Below are positions 9,090 through 16,146 of a stretch of DNA of 64,000 nucleotides, piece after piece; within the stretch, counting starts at the first letter, position 1, and every line of letters starts with the position of its first letter. Source of the DNA: JALZVT01 sp039029135 (GTDB lineage Bacteria > Pseudomonadota > Gammaproteobacteria > Pseudomonadales > Azotimanducaceae); NCBI GenBank assembly GCA_039029135.1, contig JBCCGT010000001.1, forward strand, positions 62,001 to 126,000, given 5' to 3'. The position numbers and the translations under genes were made by a program. The notes beneath the pieces are model-generated. The model did not search any database. It was not told where the DNA came from and saw only the letters and a program-made list of their open reading frames with translations.

Positions 9090-10121
9090 ATGAGCGATCC
9101 GCTGCTGAGCGTTAGCAATCTGAAGGTCGAGTTCGATACCTACGGCGGCGTCGTCAAGGCGGTCCGCGGGGTCGATTTCGAGGTCGCTGCAGGGGAAACC
9201 CTGGCGATCGTCGGCGAGTCCGGCTGCGGCAAGTCCGTTACGGTGCAGTCGATCATGGGGCTGATACCGATGCCGCCTGGGCGCATCACCTCGGGCAGCG
9301 CCCTGTTTCGCGGCAGCGAGATCATCGGCAGCTCACAGGTCGACGGGCGCGAGCTGCGCGGGTCCGAAGTGGGCATGATCTTCCAGGATCCGATGACATC
9401 ACTGAATCCCACGATGAAGATCGGCGAACAAATCGCGGAGACGCTCGTCGTCCATCGCGGCATGAGCAATCGCGACGCGCTGAGCCGCGCCGTCGAGTTG
9501 CTGGATCGCGTACGTATACCGGAGCCGCAGCAGCGCGCCGAGCAGTATCCCTTTGAGTTTTCTGGCGGCATGCTGCAGCGCGCCATGATCGCGACCGCCA
9601 TCGCGTGCGAACCGAGCCTGCTGATCGCGGACGAACCCACGACCGCGCTCGACGTGACTATCCAGGCGCAGATCCTCGACCTGATGAAAGAGCTGCAGCG
9701 CAGCACGGACATGGCCATCATTCTGATCACGCACGATCTGGGCGTCGTCGCGCGCATGGCAGATCACGTCGCGGTGATGTACGCCGGGGAGGTCGTTGAG
9801 ACCGGCACCGCGACCGACGTGTTCTATGCGTCCGGCCATCCGTACACACACGGGCTGCGAGCCGCGATGCCGACCAACGATCCGGAACACCAGCAGTCAT
9901 TGAGCCCCATAGACGGCAGTCCACCGGATCTGTTTGCGCCGCCACCCGGCTGCGGCTATTGCGCCCGCTGCCCCCATGCGGTCAGTCTGTGCGCGGACCA
10001 GCCGCCGCCCGAGTTCCAACTGGGCGAGGGCCACGCCGTGTCTTGCTGGCAGCATCACGAGGCCGCGCCCAACCCGCCAGCAGAGCTGATGGGACAAACG
10101 GCCGCAGGCACCGCGCGATGA
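9090..10121 (+). CDS. oppD: Oligopeptide ABC transporter ATPase, OppD type
   Basis: The 343-residue cytoplasmic ATPase has Walker A GESGCGKS (about residue 41), a Q loop in MIFQDPMTSLNP, the signature in FSGGMLQR (the form typical of OppD), Walker B LLIADEPTTALD and the switch histidine in LITHDLGVV. After the ABC domain comes the oligopeptide/dipeptide C-terminal extension with cysteines (GCGYCARCPHA and a later C), which in this family can hold an Fe-S cluster. ATG 9090 lies 2 nt after the oppC stop; the open frame extends upstream inside oppC, but this start gives the standard N-terminus (LLSVSNLKVEF). Confidence 0.95.
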   Translation: MSDPLLSVSNLKVEFDTYGGVVKAVRGVDFEVAAGETLAIVGESGCGKSVTVQSIMGLIPMPPGRITSGSALFRGSEIIGSSQVDGRELRGSEVGMIFQDPMTSLNPTMKIGEQIAETLVVHRGMSNRDALSRAVELLDRVRIPEPQQRAEQYPFEFSGGMLQRAMIATAIACEPSLLIADEPTTALDVTIQAQILDLMKELQRSTDMAIILITHDLGVVARMADHVAVMYAGEVVETGTATDVFYASGHPYTHGLRAAMPTNDPEHQQSLSPIDGSPPDLFAPPPGCGYCARCPHAVSLCADQPPPEFQLGEGHAVSCWQHHEAAPNPPAELMGQTAAGTAR

Positions 10122-11089
10122 AGCCGCTCGTCGAAGCCATCGACCTGACCAAACATTTCAGCGTCGCGAGCGACCGGGTCGTGCACGCCGTCGACGACAT
10201 GACGCTGACGGTCCACGAGCAGGAAATCGTCGGCCTCGTCGGCGAGTCGGGTTCCGGCAAGTCGACGTTCGGCAAGACCCTGTTGGGTCTGCACGACAAG
10301 ACCTCCGGGGAAGTTCTGTACGACGGCGCGGAGCTGCCACAGCGGTATCAGCCGCAAGACTTTCGCGACAACGCCGCGAAGATGCAGATGATCTTCCAGG
10401 ATCCCTACTCTTCGCTGAATCCGCGCATGACGGTCGGTGAGATCATCGGCGAAGGTCTCAAGCTGCACACCAGCCTTCCGGCCGTCGCGATCCACGACCG
10501 GGTGCTGCACTGGCTGGAGCGCGTGGGTCTGCACGCCGATCACGCGGCGCGCTATCCGCACGAATTCTCGGGCGGCCAGAGGCAGCGCATCGGCATCGCC
10601 CGCGCGCTGATTCTCGAACCCGAATTTGTCGTCTGCGACGAACCGATTTCCGCGCTCGACGTCTCGGTCCAGGCCCAGGTCATCAACCTGCTCAGCGAGC
10701 TGAAAGAGTCACTCGGACTGACGCTGCTGTTCATTGCCCACGACCTGTCCATGGTGCGCTATGTCAGCGATCGCATGGCCGTGATGTATCTAGGCTCGCT
10801 CGTGGAAGTCGGCGCCGCCAACGAGGTCTTCTTCGAGCCGAAGCATCCGTACACGCAGATGCTGATCGGTTCCAACCCGGAGCCCGATCCAAACAGCGAG
10901 CGTAATCGTCCACCGGAAGACATTCGCGGCGAAATCGCCTCGCCGATCAACCTGCCACCGGGCTGCCGCTTCGCCGCGCGCTGTCCACACGCGACAGAGC
11001 AATGCCGCAGCGAAACGCCGGAACTGCGAACCTACTCAGACTTCGGCGCTGACCTGCGCCAGGTCGCCTGCCATCTGTACAGCGCCTGA
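10118..11089 (+). CDS. oppF: Oligopeptide ABC transporter ATPase, OppF type
   Basis: The 323-residue second ATPase of the importer has Walker A GESGSGKS, MIFQDPYSSLNPRMTVG after it, signature FSGGQRQR, Walker B FVVCDEPISALD and the switch region FIAHDLSMV. The C-terminal oligo_HPY extension with PPGCRFAARCPHA is present. ATG 10118 overlaps the oppD stop in ATGA, giving translational coupling. It ends the operon. Downstream there is an imperfect GCGCC...GGCGC hairpin around a run of seven T (about 11126-11146), which is not a canonical terminator. Confidence 0.95.
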   Translation: MKPLVEAIDLTKHFSVASDRVVHAVDDMTLTVHEQEIVGLVGESGSGKSTFGKTLLGLHDKTSGEVLYDGAELPQRYQPQDFRDNAAKMQMIFQDPYSSLNPRMTVGEIIGEGLKLHTSLPAVAIHDRVLHWLERVGLHADHAARYPHEFSGGQRQRIGIARALILEPEFVVCDEPISALDVSVQAQVINLLSELKESLGLTLLFIAHDLSMVRYVSDRMAVMYLGSLVEVGAANEVFFEPKHPYTQMLIGSNPEPDPNSERNRPPEDIRGEIASPINLPPGCRFAARCPHATEQCRSETPELRTYSDFGADLRQVACHLYSA

Positions 11090-11269
11090 CCGACAGCCAC
11101 CCCGTAAAGTGACCCGCGCCGTTTTTTTGGGCGCCGCAACGAACGCGGTCTTGTAGCCACAATGTAGATAAAAGTGGCGCCACGCTAACGATTCATACGA
11201 GCGGTTAACTGCAGGCACGCCCGCCCCTTCGCTAGGGTATCCGGCACCGAAGTCACACACAGCAGTACA

Positions 11270-11908
11270 ATGAAAACGACCACTCGGGCAGCGTTGACCG
11301 CTGCACTTCTCGCTGGCCTGTCCAGCGGCGCAGCATCGGCTGCGACGATCTATCAGGTCACCGACACGAGCGTGAACAACTGTTCGCCGCACGGTCTTTG
11401 GACCAACCAAGAGTTCAGCGACAGCGCGTGTTCGAACTTTTTCTCAATCAGCGGCACGCTGGTCATCGAAGATGACCTGTCCTCGGCCACCCTGGTCGGC
11501 ACGGCGATCAGTCCGGATGATCGGGTCGCTACAATCAGCCTCGTCTACAGCGACTTCGCAGAAGTGCTGGACTACAAACAGGAAGGCGGCATCCCGTGGA
11601 CGCCGGCCGACGATGCGACCAACGACATCGACTTCTTCACGAGCGTGATGGGCACGATCGACATCGACGGCACCGTCTTCACCATCGACGAACTGGCCGG
11701 GACGTTTGGCTTTCAGTGGGGACTGGGCGCGAACGCCAAGGACCCGAATGCGTTCGGCGCCTCGTCCTGGATTCAGGGCGACATGGCCAGCCATCACTGG
11801 GATCTCAACCTCAATCTGCAGGAAGTACCCGAACCGGGCACGCTGGTGCTGCTCGGCCTGGGACTGGTGGGCCTGATGGGCGCAAGACGCCGCCCCAAGC
11901 GCGTCTAG
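11270..11908 (+). CDS. PEP-CTERM sorting-signal exported protein
   Basis: The 212-residue protein has a signal peptide (MKTTTRAALTAALLAGLSSG, cleavage near ASA-A) and at the C-terminus the complete tripartite PEP-CTERM signal: VPEPGTL, a hydrophobic helix (VLLGLGLVGLMG) and a basic tail (ARRRPKRV). Proteins with this tail are processed by exosortase and are usually linked to exopolysaccharide or biofilm matrix. The middle is acidic and beta-rich, with two cysteines (SVNNCS and DSACS) that could form a disulfide, and resembles no catalytic domain I know. No exosortase gene is in the window. It appears monocistronic, 180 bp after the opp operon. Confidence 0.88.
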   Translation: MKTTTRAALTAALLAGLSSGAASAATIYQVTDTSVNNCSPHGLWTNQEFSDSACSNFFSISGTLVIEDDLSSATLVGTAISPDDRVATISLVYSDFAEVLDYKQEGGIPWTPADDATNDIDFFTSVMGTIDIDGTVFTIDELAGTFGFQWGLGANAKDPNAFGASSWIQGDMASHHWDLNLNLQEVPEPGTLVLLGLGLVGLMGARRRPKRV

Positions 11909-12058
11909 TCGCGTCGTCCAACCACCACAGCAGCCTGTTTGGCCCAACCGGACCAGGCAGGCTGCGTGACTTTCCCCACGTCACACCACATCGGCGCTTC
12001 TCGCGTCCAATCTCACACCGCTTGAGTTGTCGCGCCCCGGCAGGGCACAATGCGCGCG

Positions 12059-12137
12059 CCTAAGGGGTGGTCTTCCTGAGACGCGCGCGGCGCGGACCCT
12101 TTGAACCTGATCCGGATAATGCCGGCGCAGGGATAGG
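12059..12137 (+). promoter_or_regulatory. TPP (THI-box) riboswitch
   Basis: All core elements of the thiamin pyrophosphate aptamer are visible in order: GGGGTGG (12064-12070), CTGAGA (12076-12081), ACCCTTTGAACCTGATC (12096-12112) and GGATAATGCCGGCGCAGGGA (12114-12133). A P1 stem can form from CCTA (12059-12062) and TAGG (12134-12137). It lies about 100 nt ahead of a TonB-dependent receptor start codon on the same strand, so it should lower that receptor's expression when TPP is plentiful. Confidence 0.95.
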
Positions 12138-12184
12138 TTGGTAGCTGCAGAAGTAGGATCAGGCGCTAATGGTCACGCCGATCG

Positions 12185-12235
12185 AGGCTCCACTCCCGGG
12201 CACATTGGCGCTAGCGCCCTCAACACCCGGAGCTT
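12185..12235 (+). promoter_or_regulatory. Candidate expression platform masking the TonB receptor ribosome site
   Basis: AGGCTCC at 12185-12191 can pair over seven positions (one G-U) with GGAGCTT at 12229-12235, which contains the GGAG ribosome-binding site 6 nt before ATG 12239. A 12-nt palindrome GGCGCTAGCGCC (12207-12218) sits in the loop. No U-run terminator follows the aptamer, so translational control by Shine-Dalgarno masking fits better than attenuation. The pairing is seen in the sequence; the switching is inference. Confidence 0.5.
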
Positions 12236-12238
12236 TCG

Positions 12239-14371
12239 ATGAGCCTGCAACACCGTCCCGATCTCGCCCTGACCCGTTTCCTCACTTGCCGCATGATCGC
12301 TACGCGCGCGATCACAAGTCGCGCGGGAATCCGCAGGCTTGTAGTAGGCGCCCTGCTGCTATGGCTGCCGGGACTCGTGGGCGCACAGACGCCGGCAATC
12401 GAAGAGATCATCGTCACGGGCGAGCTGCGGGAGCTGGCCATCGACGACACCAGCCTCAGCGTCACCGTCATCGACCCGGGCGATCAGCGACAGACCGCCA
12501 TCAACCACCTCGAAGAGGTACTGGGCTGGGCCCCGAACGTGAACTTTTCGAGCGGCGCGTCGCGCGGTCGCTTCCTGCAGATTCGCGGCATCGGCGAGCG
12601 CGGCCAGTTCGCGGAGCCGCTGAACCCGTCCGTCGGTCTGCTGGTGGACGGGGTGGATCTATCGGGTATCGGCACGGTAGCCACAACGTTCGACGTCAAG
12701 CAGATCGAGATCTTCCGCGGTCCTCAGGGCACGCTGTACGGCGCGAACGCGCTCGCCGGTATCGTCAACGTCGTCACGAATGACCCAGAGCGTGACTTCG
12801 CAGCGTCAATCACGGCAGACGCCGCCAACTTCGGCGCACTCGGCATCGGCGCGACCGTCACCGGACCGCTGAGCGAGCAGCTCAGCGGTCGACTGGCCGT
12901 ACGCCAGTTCGGCAGCGACGGATTCATCGACAACACCTTCCTGGACGTCGACGACAGCAACGAGCGCGACGAACTGACGGTGCGCGGCAAGCTGCTGTTC
13001 GAGCCGCAGGAGAACACCGATGTCACCGTTACGCTAGGCTACGTCGACATCGACAACGGCTACGACGCGTTCTCACTCGACAACGACCGCGACACGCGCT
13101 CGGACGAGCCGGGACGTGACGCTCAGGAAACGATCTACGGCAGCATCGCCCTAGACCATCGCTTCGCGAGCGGATTACGGCTTGCCGGCTACGTCAGCCA
13201 CGCGGACAGCGAGATCGACTACGGCTACGACGAGGACTGGACGTTCGATGGGTTCGATCCGATCGGCTACACGTCAACGGATCAGTATCTGCGCGATCGC
13301 AAAACGACCTCATTCGACGCCCGCCTGATTTCACAGGTCACCGATCGCATCGACTGGATCGCCGGCGTCTTCGCCCTGACCCAGGACGTCGAGCTGCAGC
13401 GCATCTACACGTTCGCGCCCGACGATTTCTTCAGCGACTACGGCGTCGACCGCGTGGCGGCTTACGGCGAAGTGGGCGTCCGCGTGAGCGATAGGCTGCG
13501 TGTCGCCGGTGGACTGCGCCTCGAACGCCTCGGCATCGACTACGACGACAGCCTGGGCGTCGAATTCTCACCCGACGAGACCACGCTGGGCGGACGCGTG
13601 GTCGCCGAGTTCACGCTGCCCTCGGATAACCTCCTGTATGGCAACGTATCGCGCGGCTACAAGCAGGGCGGCGTAAACGCCAGCGGCTCGCTGCCCGCGG
13701 AGCTGCGCGACTTCGGCACCGAGGAAACCTGGAACGTCGAGATGGGCTTTAAGGGCCGCTTCGCGGAAGGCCGGGGCTCCTTGCGAGTCGCCGCCTTTGT
13801 CATGTTGCGCGACAGCGTGCAGACGGCACAATCGCTCGTCATCGTGCGGCCCGACGGCAGCTCCGAATTCATCGACTACACCGACAACGCTGCCGAGGGT
13901 ACCAACTACGGCCTCGAGATTGAAACGAGCGTGAGCGTCAACGAACGACTGCGCCTGTTCGGCACGCTCGGCCTGCTGTCGGCCGAGTACGACGAGTCTC
14001 CCCTAAACTCACCGCTTGACCTGGACGGTCGCGACCAGGCTCAGGCGCCAAACTACCAGTTCTTTGCCGGCGTCGAATACGCGCCGCTGCCGGGCTGGGT
14101 CGGGCGACTCGAGTTCGAAGGTCGCGATGCGTTTTTCTTCTCCGATTCGCACAACGAGCGATCGCGCGCCTATGAACTGATCAACGCCTCGATCAGCTAT
14201 CGTGCCGACAACTGGTACGCGCGGCTGTGGGCCCGCAATCTCACGGACGAGGACTACTTCGTACGCGGGTTCTTCTTCGGCAACGATCCTCGCGATTTCT
14301 ACACCGCGCGCGCGTTTACCCAGCTGGGCGAGCCGCGCCGAGTCGGCGTGACCGTCGGCGTCGACTTCTGA
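12239..14371 (+). CDS. TonB-dependent outer-membrane receptor under TPP riboswitch control (probable thiamin-compound uptake)
   Basis: The 710-residue receptor has a TonB box-like segment EEIIVTGE just after the signal peptide, a plug domain (SVTVIDPGDQRQTAINHLEEV, then LQIRGIGERG, VDGVDLSG and RGPQGTLYGANALAGIVN), and a 22-strand-type barrel ending in aromatic F (GVTVGVDF). ATG 12239 has GGAG 6 nt upstream; M19 is an alternative that would give a shorter signal region. The upstream TPP aptamer implies the cargo is thiamin, its phosphates or a precursor; energised uptake through TonB-ExbBD is known for this family. No other thiamin genes are in the window. Confidence 0.9.
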   Translation: MSLQHRPDLALTRFLTCRMIATRAITSRAGIRRLVVGALLLWLPGLVGAQTPAIEEIIVTGELRELAIDDTSLSVTVIDPGDQRQTAINHLEEVLGWAPNVNFSSGASRGRFLQIRGIGERGQFAEPLNPSVGLLVDGVDLSGIGTVATTFDVKQIEIFRGPQGTLYGANALAGIVNVVTNDPERDFAASITADAANFGALGIGATVTGPLSEQLSGRLAVRQFGSDGFIDNTFLDVDDSNERDELTVRGKLLFEPQENTDVTVTLGYVDIDNGYDAFSLDNDRDTRSDEPGRDAQETIYGSIALDHRFASGLRLAGYVSHADSEIDYGYDEDWTFDGFDPIGYTSTDQYLRDRKTTSFDARLISQVTDRIDWIAGVFALTQDVELQRIYTFAPDDFFSDYGVDRVAAYGEVGVRVSDRLRVAGGLRLERLGIDYDDSLGVEFSPDETTLGGRVVAEFTLPSDNLLYGNVSRGYKQGGVNASGSLPAELRDFGTEETWNVEMGFKGRFAEGRGSLRVAAFVMLRDSVQTAQSLVIVRPDGSSEFIDYTDNAAEGTNYGLEIETSVSVNERLRLFGTLGLLSAEYDESPLNSPLDLDGRDQAQAPNYQFFAGVEYAPLPGWVGRLEFEGRDAFFFSDSHNERSRAYELINASISYRADNWYARLWARNLTDEDYFVRGFFFGNDPRDFYTARAFTQLGEPRRVGVTVGVDF

Positions 14372-14420
14372 CGCCGCTCGCGGGAACGAATCCGAATCCG
14401 AAGGCGACGCAGTGCGGCGC

Positions 14421-15896
14421 TCAGCGAAACAGCGGCTCGTCGAAGCTGCGCAGTTTGCGCGAGTGCAGCGTGCCCGCGTTGTCTTCTTCGGATAGCAGCT
14501 CGAGGGTCCGCAGCCCGATCTTCAGGTGCTGACCGATGCGCGCCTGATAGAAGGAATCCGCCATCCCCGGCAGCTTTATCTCGCCGTGCAGAGGTCGGTC
14601 CGATGCGCACAGCAGCGTGCCGTACGGCACCCGATAGCGATAGCCGTTCGCGGCGATCGTCGCCGATTCCATGTCGATGGCGATCGCACGCGACTGATTT
14701 AAGTCGACCGCGAACTCCTCGAACTTCAGCTCCCAGTTGCGATCGTCCGTCGTGACGACGGTTCCCGTGCGCACGTGCTCCTTTAGCTCCTGACCACTCC
14801 AGCCCGTCTCTAGCGTGATCGCCATAGACAGGGCGAGCTGCACTTCGGCGATCGTCGGCAGCGGTATCGATGGTTTCAGCACGTGATCGAGCACCCGGTC
14901 TTCACGCAGATACGCGTGCGCGAGCACATAGTCGCCAAGGCTCTGCGTGCGGCGCAGCGCGCCGCAGTGGCCAATCATCAGCCATACGTTGGGACGCAGC
15001 ACGGCCAGGTGGTCGGTGATGGTCTTGGCATTCGACGGGCCGACACCGATGTTCACCAGCGTGACCCCACCGCCTCCGGGTCGGACCAGATGATAGGCCG
15101 GCATTTGCGGCATCTTCTCGAGTTCCGGGCAAGACGGCTGCCCGTCTTCGCGCGTGATTCGATCGCCTGGTTCGACGATGGCCGCCGCTCGCCCGGCACG
15201 AATCTCTTCGCGGCCATGCTCAACAAACTCGTCCACATAGCGCTGATAGTTGGTGAACAGGATATAGGGCTGGAAGTGCTCCGGGCTCGTCGCCGTGTAG
15301 TGGCGAATGCGGTGCAGTGAATAGTCGATGCGCTCCGCCTTGAACAGCGACAGCGGCGTCGGACCATCGAGATTAAGAATCTCTTTGCCGTCGACGATGT
15401 CGTCGTTGGTCGCGACCAGATTAGGCAGGTAAAAGTAGGTCTGCAGCTGATCGCGCTGCGTCTTGCTGAGCTGGGCAATGACCGATTCCAGCGCGAACGA
15501 CAGCGGTATGGGCTGATCGGAGAGACCGATGCGAATGGTGGCCGAGAACCGCGCCATGATACGACCGAGCTGGCGTTCGAGGTACGTCTGAAACAACCGC
15601 GGGCGCGTGACCGTGGTGCTGAAGGACGAGCGGGTGGCGACCCGGCCGAGGGCGAGGCGGTTGGTCATGGTGGCCTCAACGGCCGGGATCTCTACAACGA
15701 TGGCCGGATAGACGCCGTGGTCATCGTCGCGCGCATCCAAATTACCGGCGGCGAAGCGCTCGAATCGCGTCCGAATAATGTCGATCTGCTGGTCGTAGAG
15801 CTCGATCAGCCGCGCCACTGCCGCGGCCGGGTCCGGGTACGGCTCGGTCGCCGCCCAGTTAATCGTGTCGCTCTCGTCGCCGCCAGCGTCGCCCAT
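14421..15896 (-). CDS. amn: AMP nucleosidase
   Basis: The 491-residue protein hydrolyses AMP to adenine and ribose 5-phosphate and takes part in purine pool control. It has the N-terminal AMP-nucleosidase domain and a C-terminal phosphorylase-like catalytic domain with VTLVNIGVGPSNAKTITDH, MIGHCGALRRTQ, DYVLAHAYLRED, IDMESATIAANGYR (ribose-binding Met/Glu) and LLCASDRPLHGEIKLPG (catalytic Asp region). ATG 15896 is chosen because GGAGG lies 6 nt upstream; the frame extends 11 codons further without a ribosome site. The length matches E. coli Amn (484). It stands alone, convergent with the TonB receptor on its left. Confidence 0.93.
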   Translation of the reverse strand: MGDAGGDESDTINWAATEPYPDPAAAVARLIELYDQQIDIIRTRFERFAAGNLDARDDDHGVYPAIVVEIPAVEATMTNRLALGRVATRSSFSTTVTRPRLFQTYLERQLGRIMARFSATIRIGLSDQPIPLSFALESVIAQLSKTQRDQLQTYFYLPNLVATNDDIVDGKEILNLDGPTPLSLFKAERIDYSLHRIRHYTATSPEHFQPYILFTNYQRYVDEFVEHGREEIRAGRAAAIVEPGDRITREDGQPSCPELEKMPQMPAYHLVRPGGGGVTLVNIGVGPSNAKTITDHLAVLRPNVWLMIGHCGALRRTQSLGDYVLAHAYLREDRVLDHVLKPSIPLPTIAEVQLALSMAITLETGWSGQELKEHVRTGTVVTTDDRNWELKFEEFAVDLNQSRAIAIDMESATIAANGYRYRVPYGTLLCASDRPLHGEIKLPGMADSFYQARIGQHLKIGLRTLELLSEEDNAGTLHSRKLRSFDEPLFR

Positions 15897-15944
15897 GCAG
15901 AACCTCCGATTTCGGTGGCCGGGGATCATACACTAACTCTTCAC

Positions 15945-16054
15945 GCTGGCGCTGGGCGCCAGCGGCGACTGCGTCCGCAGTCGCTTCCGCTATTTATGCT
16001 GGCGCTGCGCGCCAGCGGCGACTGCGTTCGCAGTCGCTTCCGCTTTCGCGGAAG
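15945..16054. repeat. Tandem pair of 47-bp double-hairpin repeats plus a third hairpin
   Basis: Two copies of a 47-bp unit (15945-15991 and 15998-16044) differ at two positions. Each unit contains two adjacent inverted repeats: CTGGCGC/GCGCCAG and GCGACTGCG/CGCAGTCGC. Both differences fall in the loops, so the stems are conserved. A third hairpin follows, CTTCCGC (16037-16043) with GCGGAAG (16048-16054) around TTTC. This has the look of a REP/BIME-like intergenic element, placed between the amn start and the terminator of the next TonB receptor. Confidence 0.7.
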
Positions 16055-16095
16055 GTGAGGGGTAACGAAGCCTGGGGCAGGAGAGGGAGGGGGCG

Positions 16096-16127
16096 AAAAA
16101 AAGGGGCGCATCGTGCGCCCCTTTTTT
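16096..16127. terminator. Bidirectional rho-independent terminator
   Basis: A perfect GGGGCGCA/TGCGCCCC stem with a two- to three-base loop is flanked by seven A on the left and six T on the right, so it can terminate from either strand. It lies 20 bp beyond the stop codon of the minus-strand TonB receptor (16147), which it most likely serves. Confidence 0.9.
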
Positions 16128-16146
16128 GGTTGGTTCGAGGTGCTTC

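Noticed and set aside
11126..11146. T-run flanked by GCGCC and GGCGC after oppF as a terminator
   Set aside because: The T-run lies in the loop and not after the stem, so it is not a canonical rho-independent terminator.
12169..12783. Long plus-strand frame overlapping the start of the TPP-controlled TonB receptor
   Set aside because: Arg/His-rich sequence in a shifted frame; the receptor frame has the ribosome site, signal peptide and plug domain.
15945..16044. Two repeat units considered as a minimal CRISPR array
   Set aside because: Copies are 47 bp with only 6 bp between them, so there is no spacer; they are hairpin repeats.
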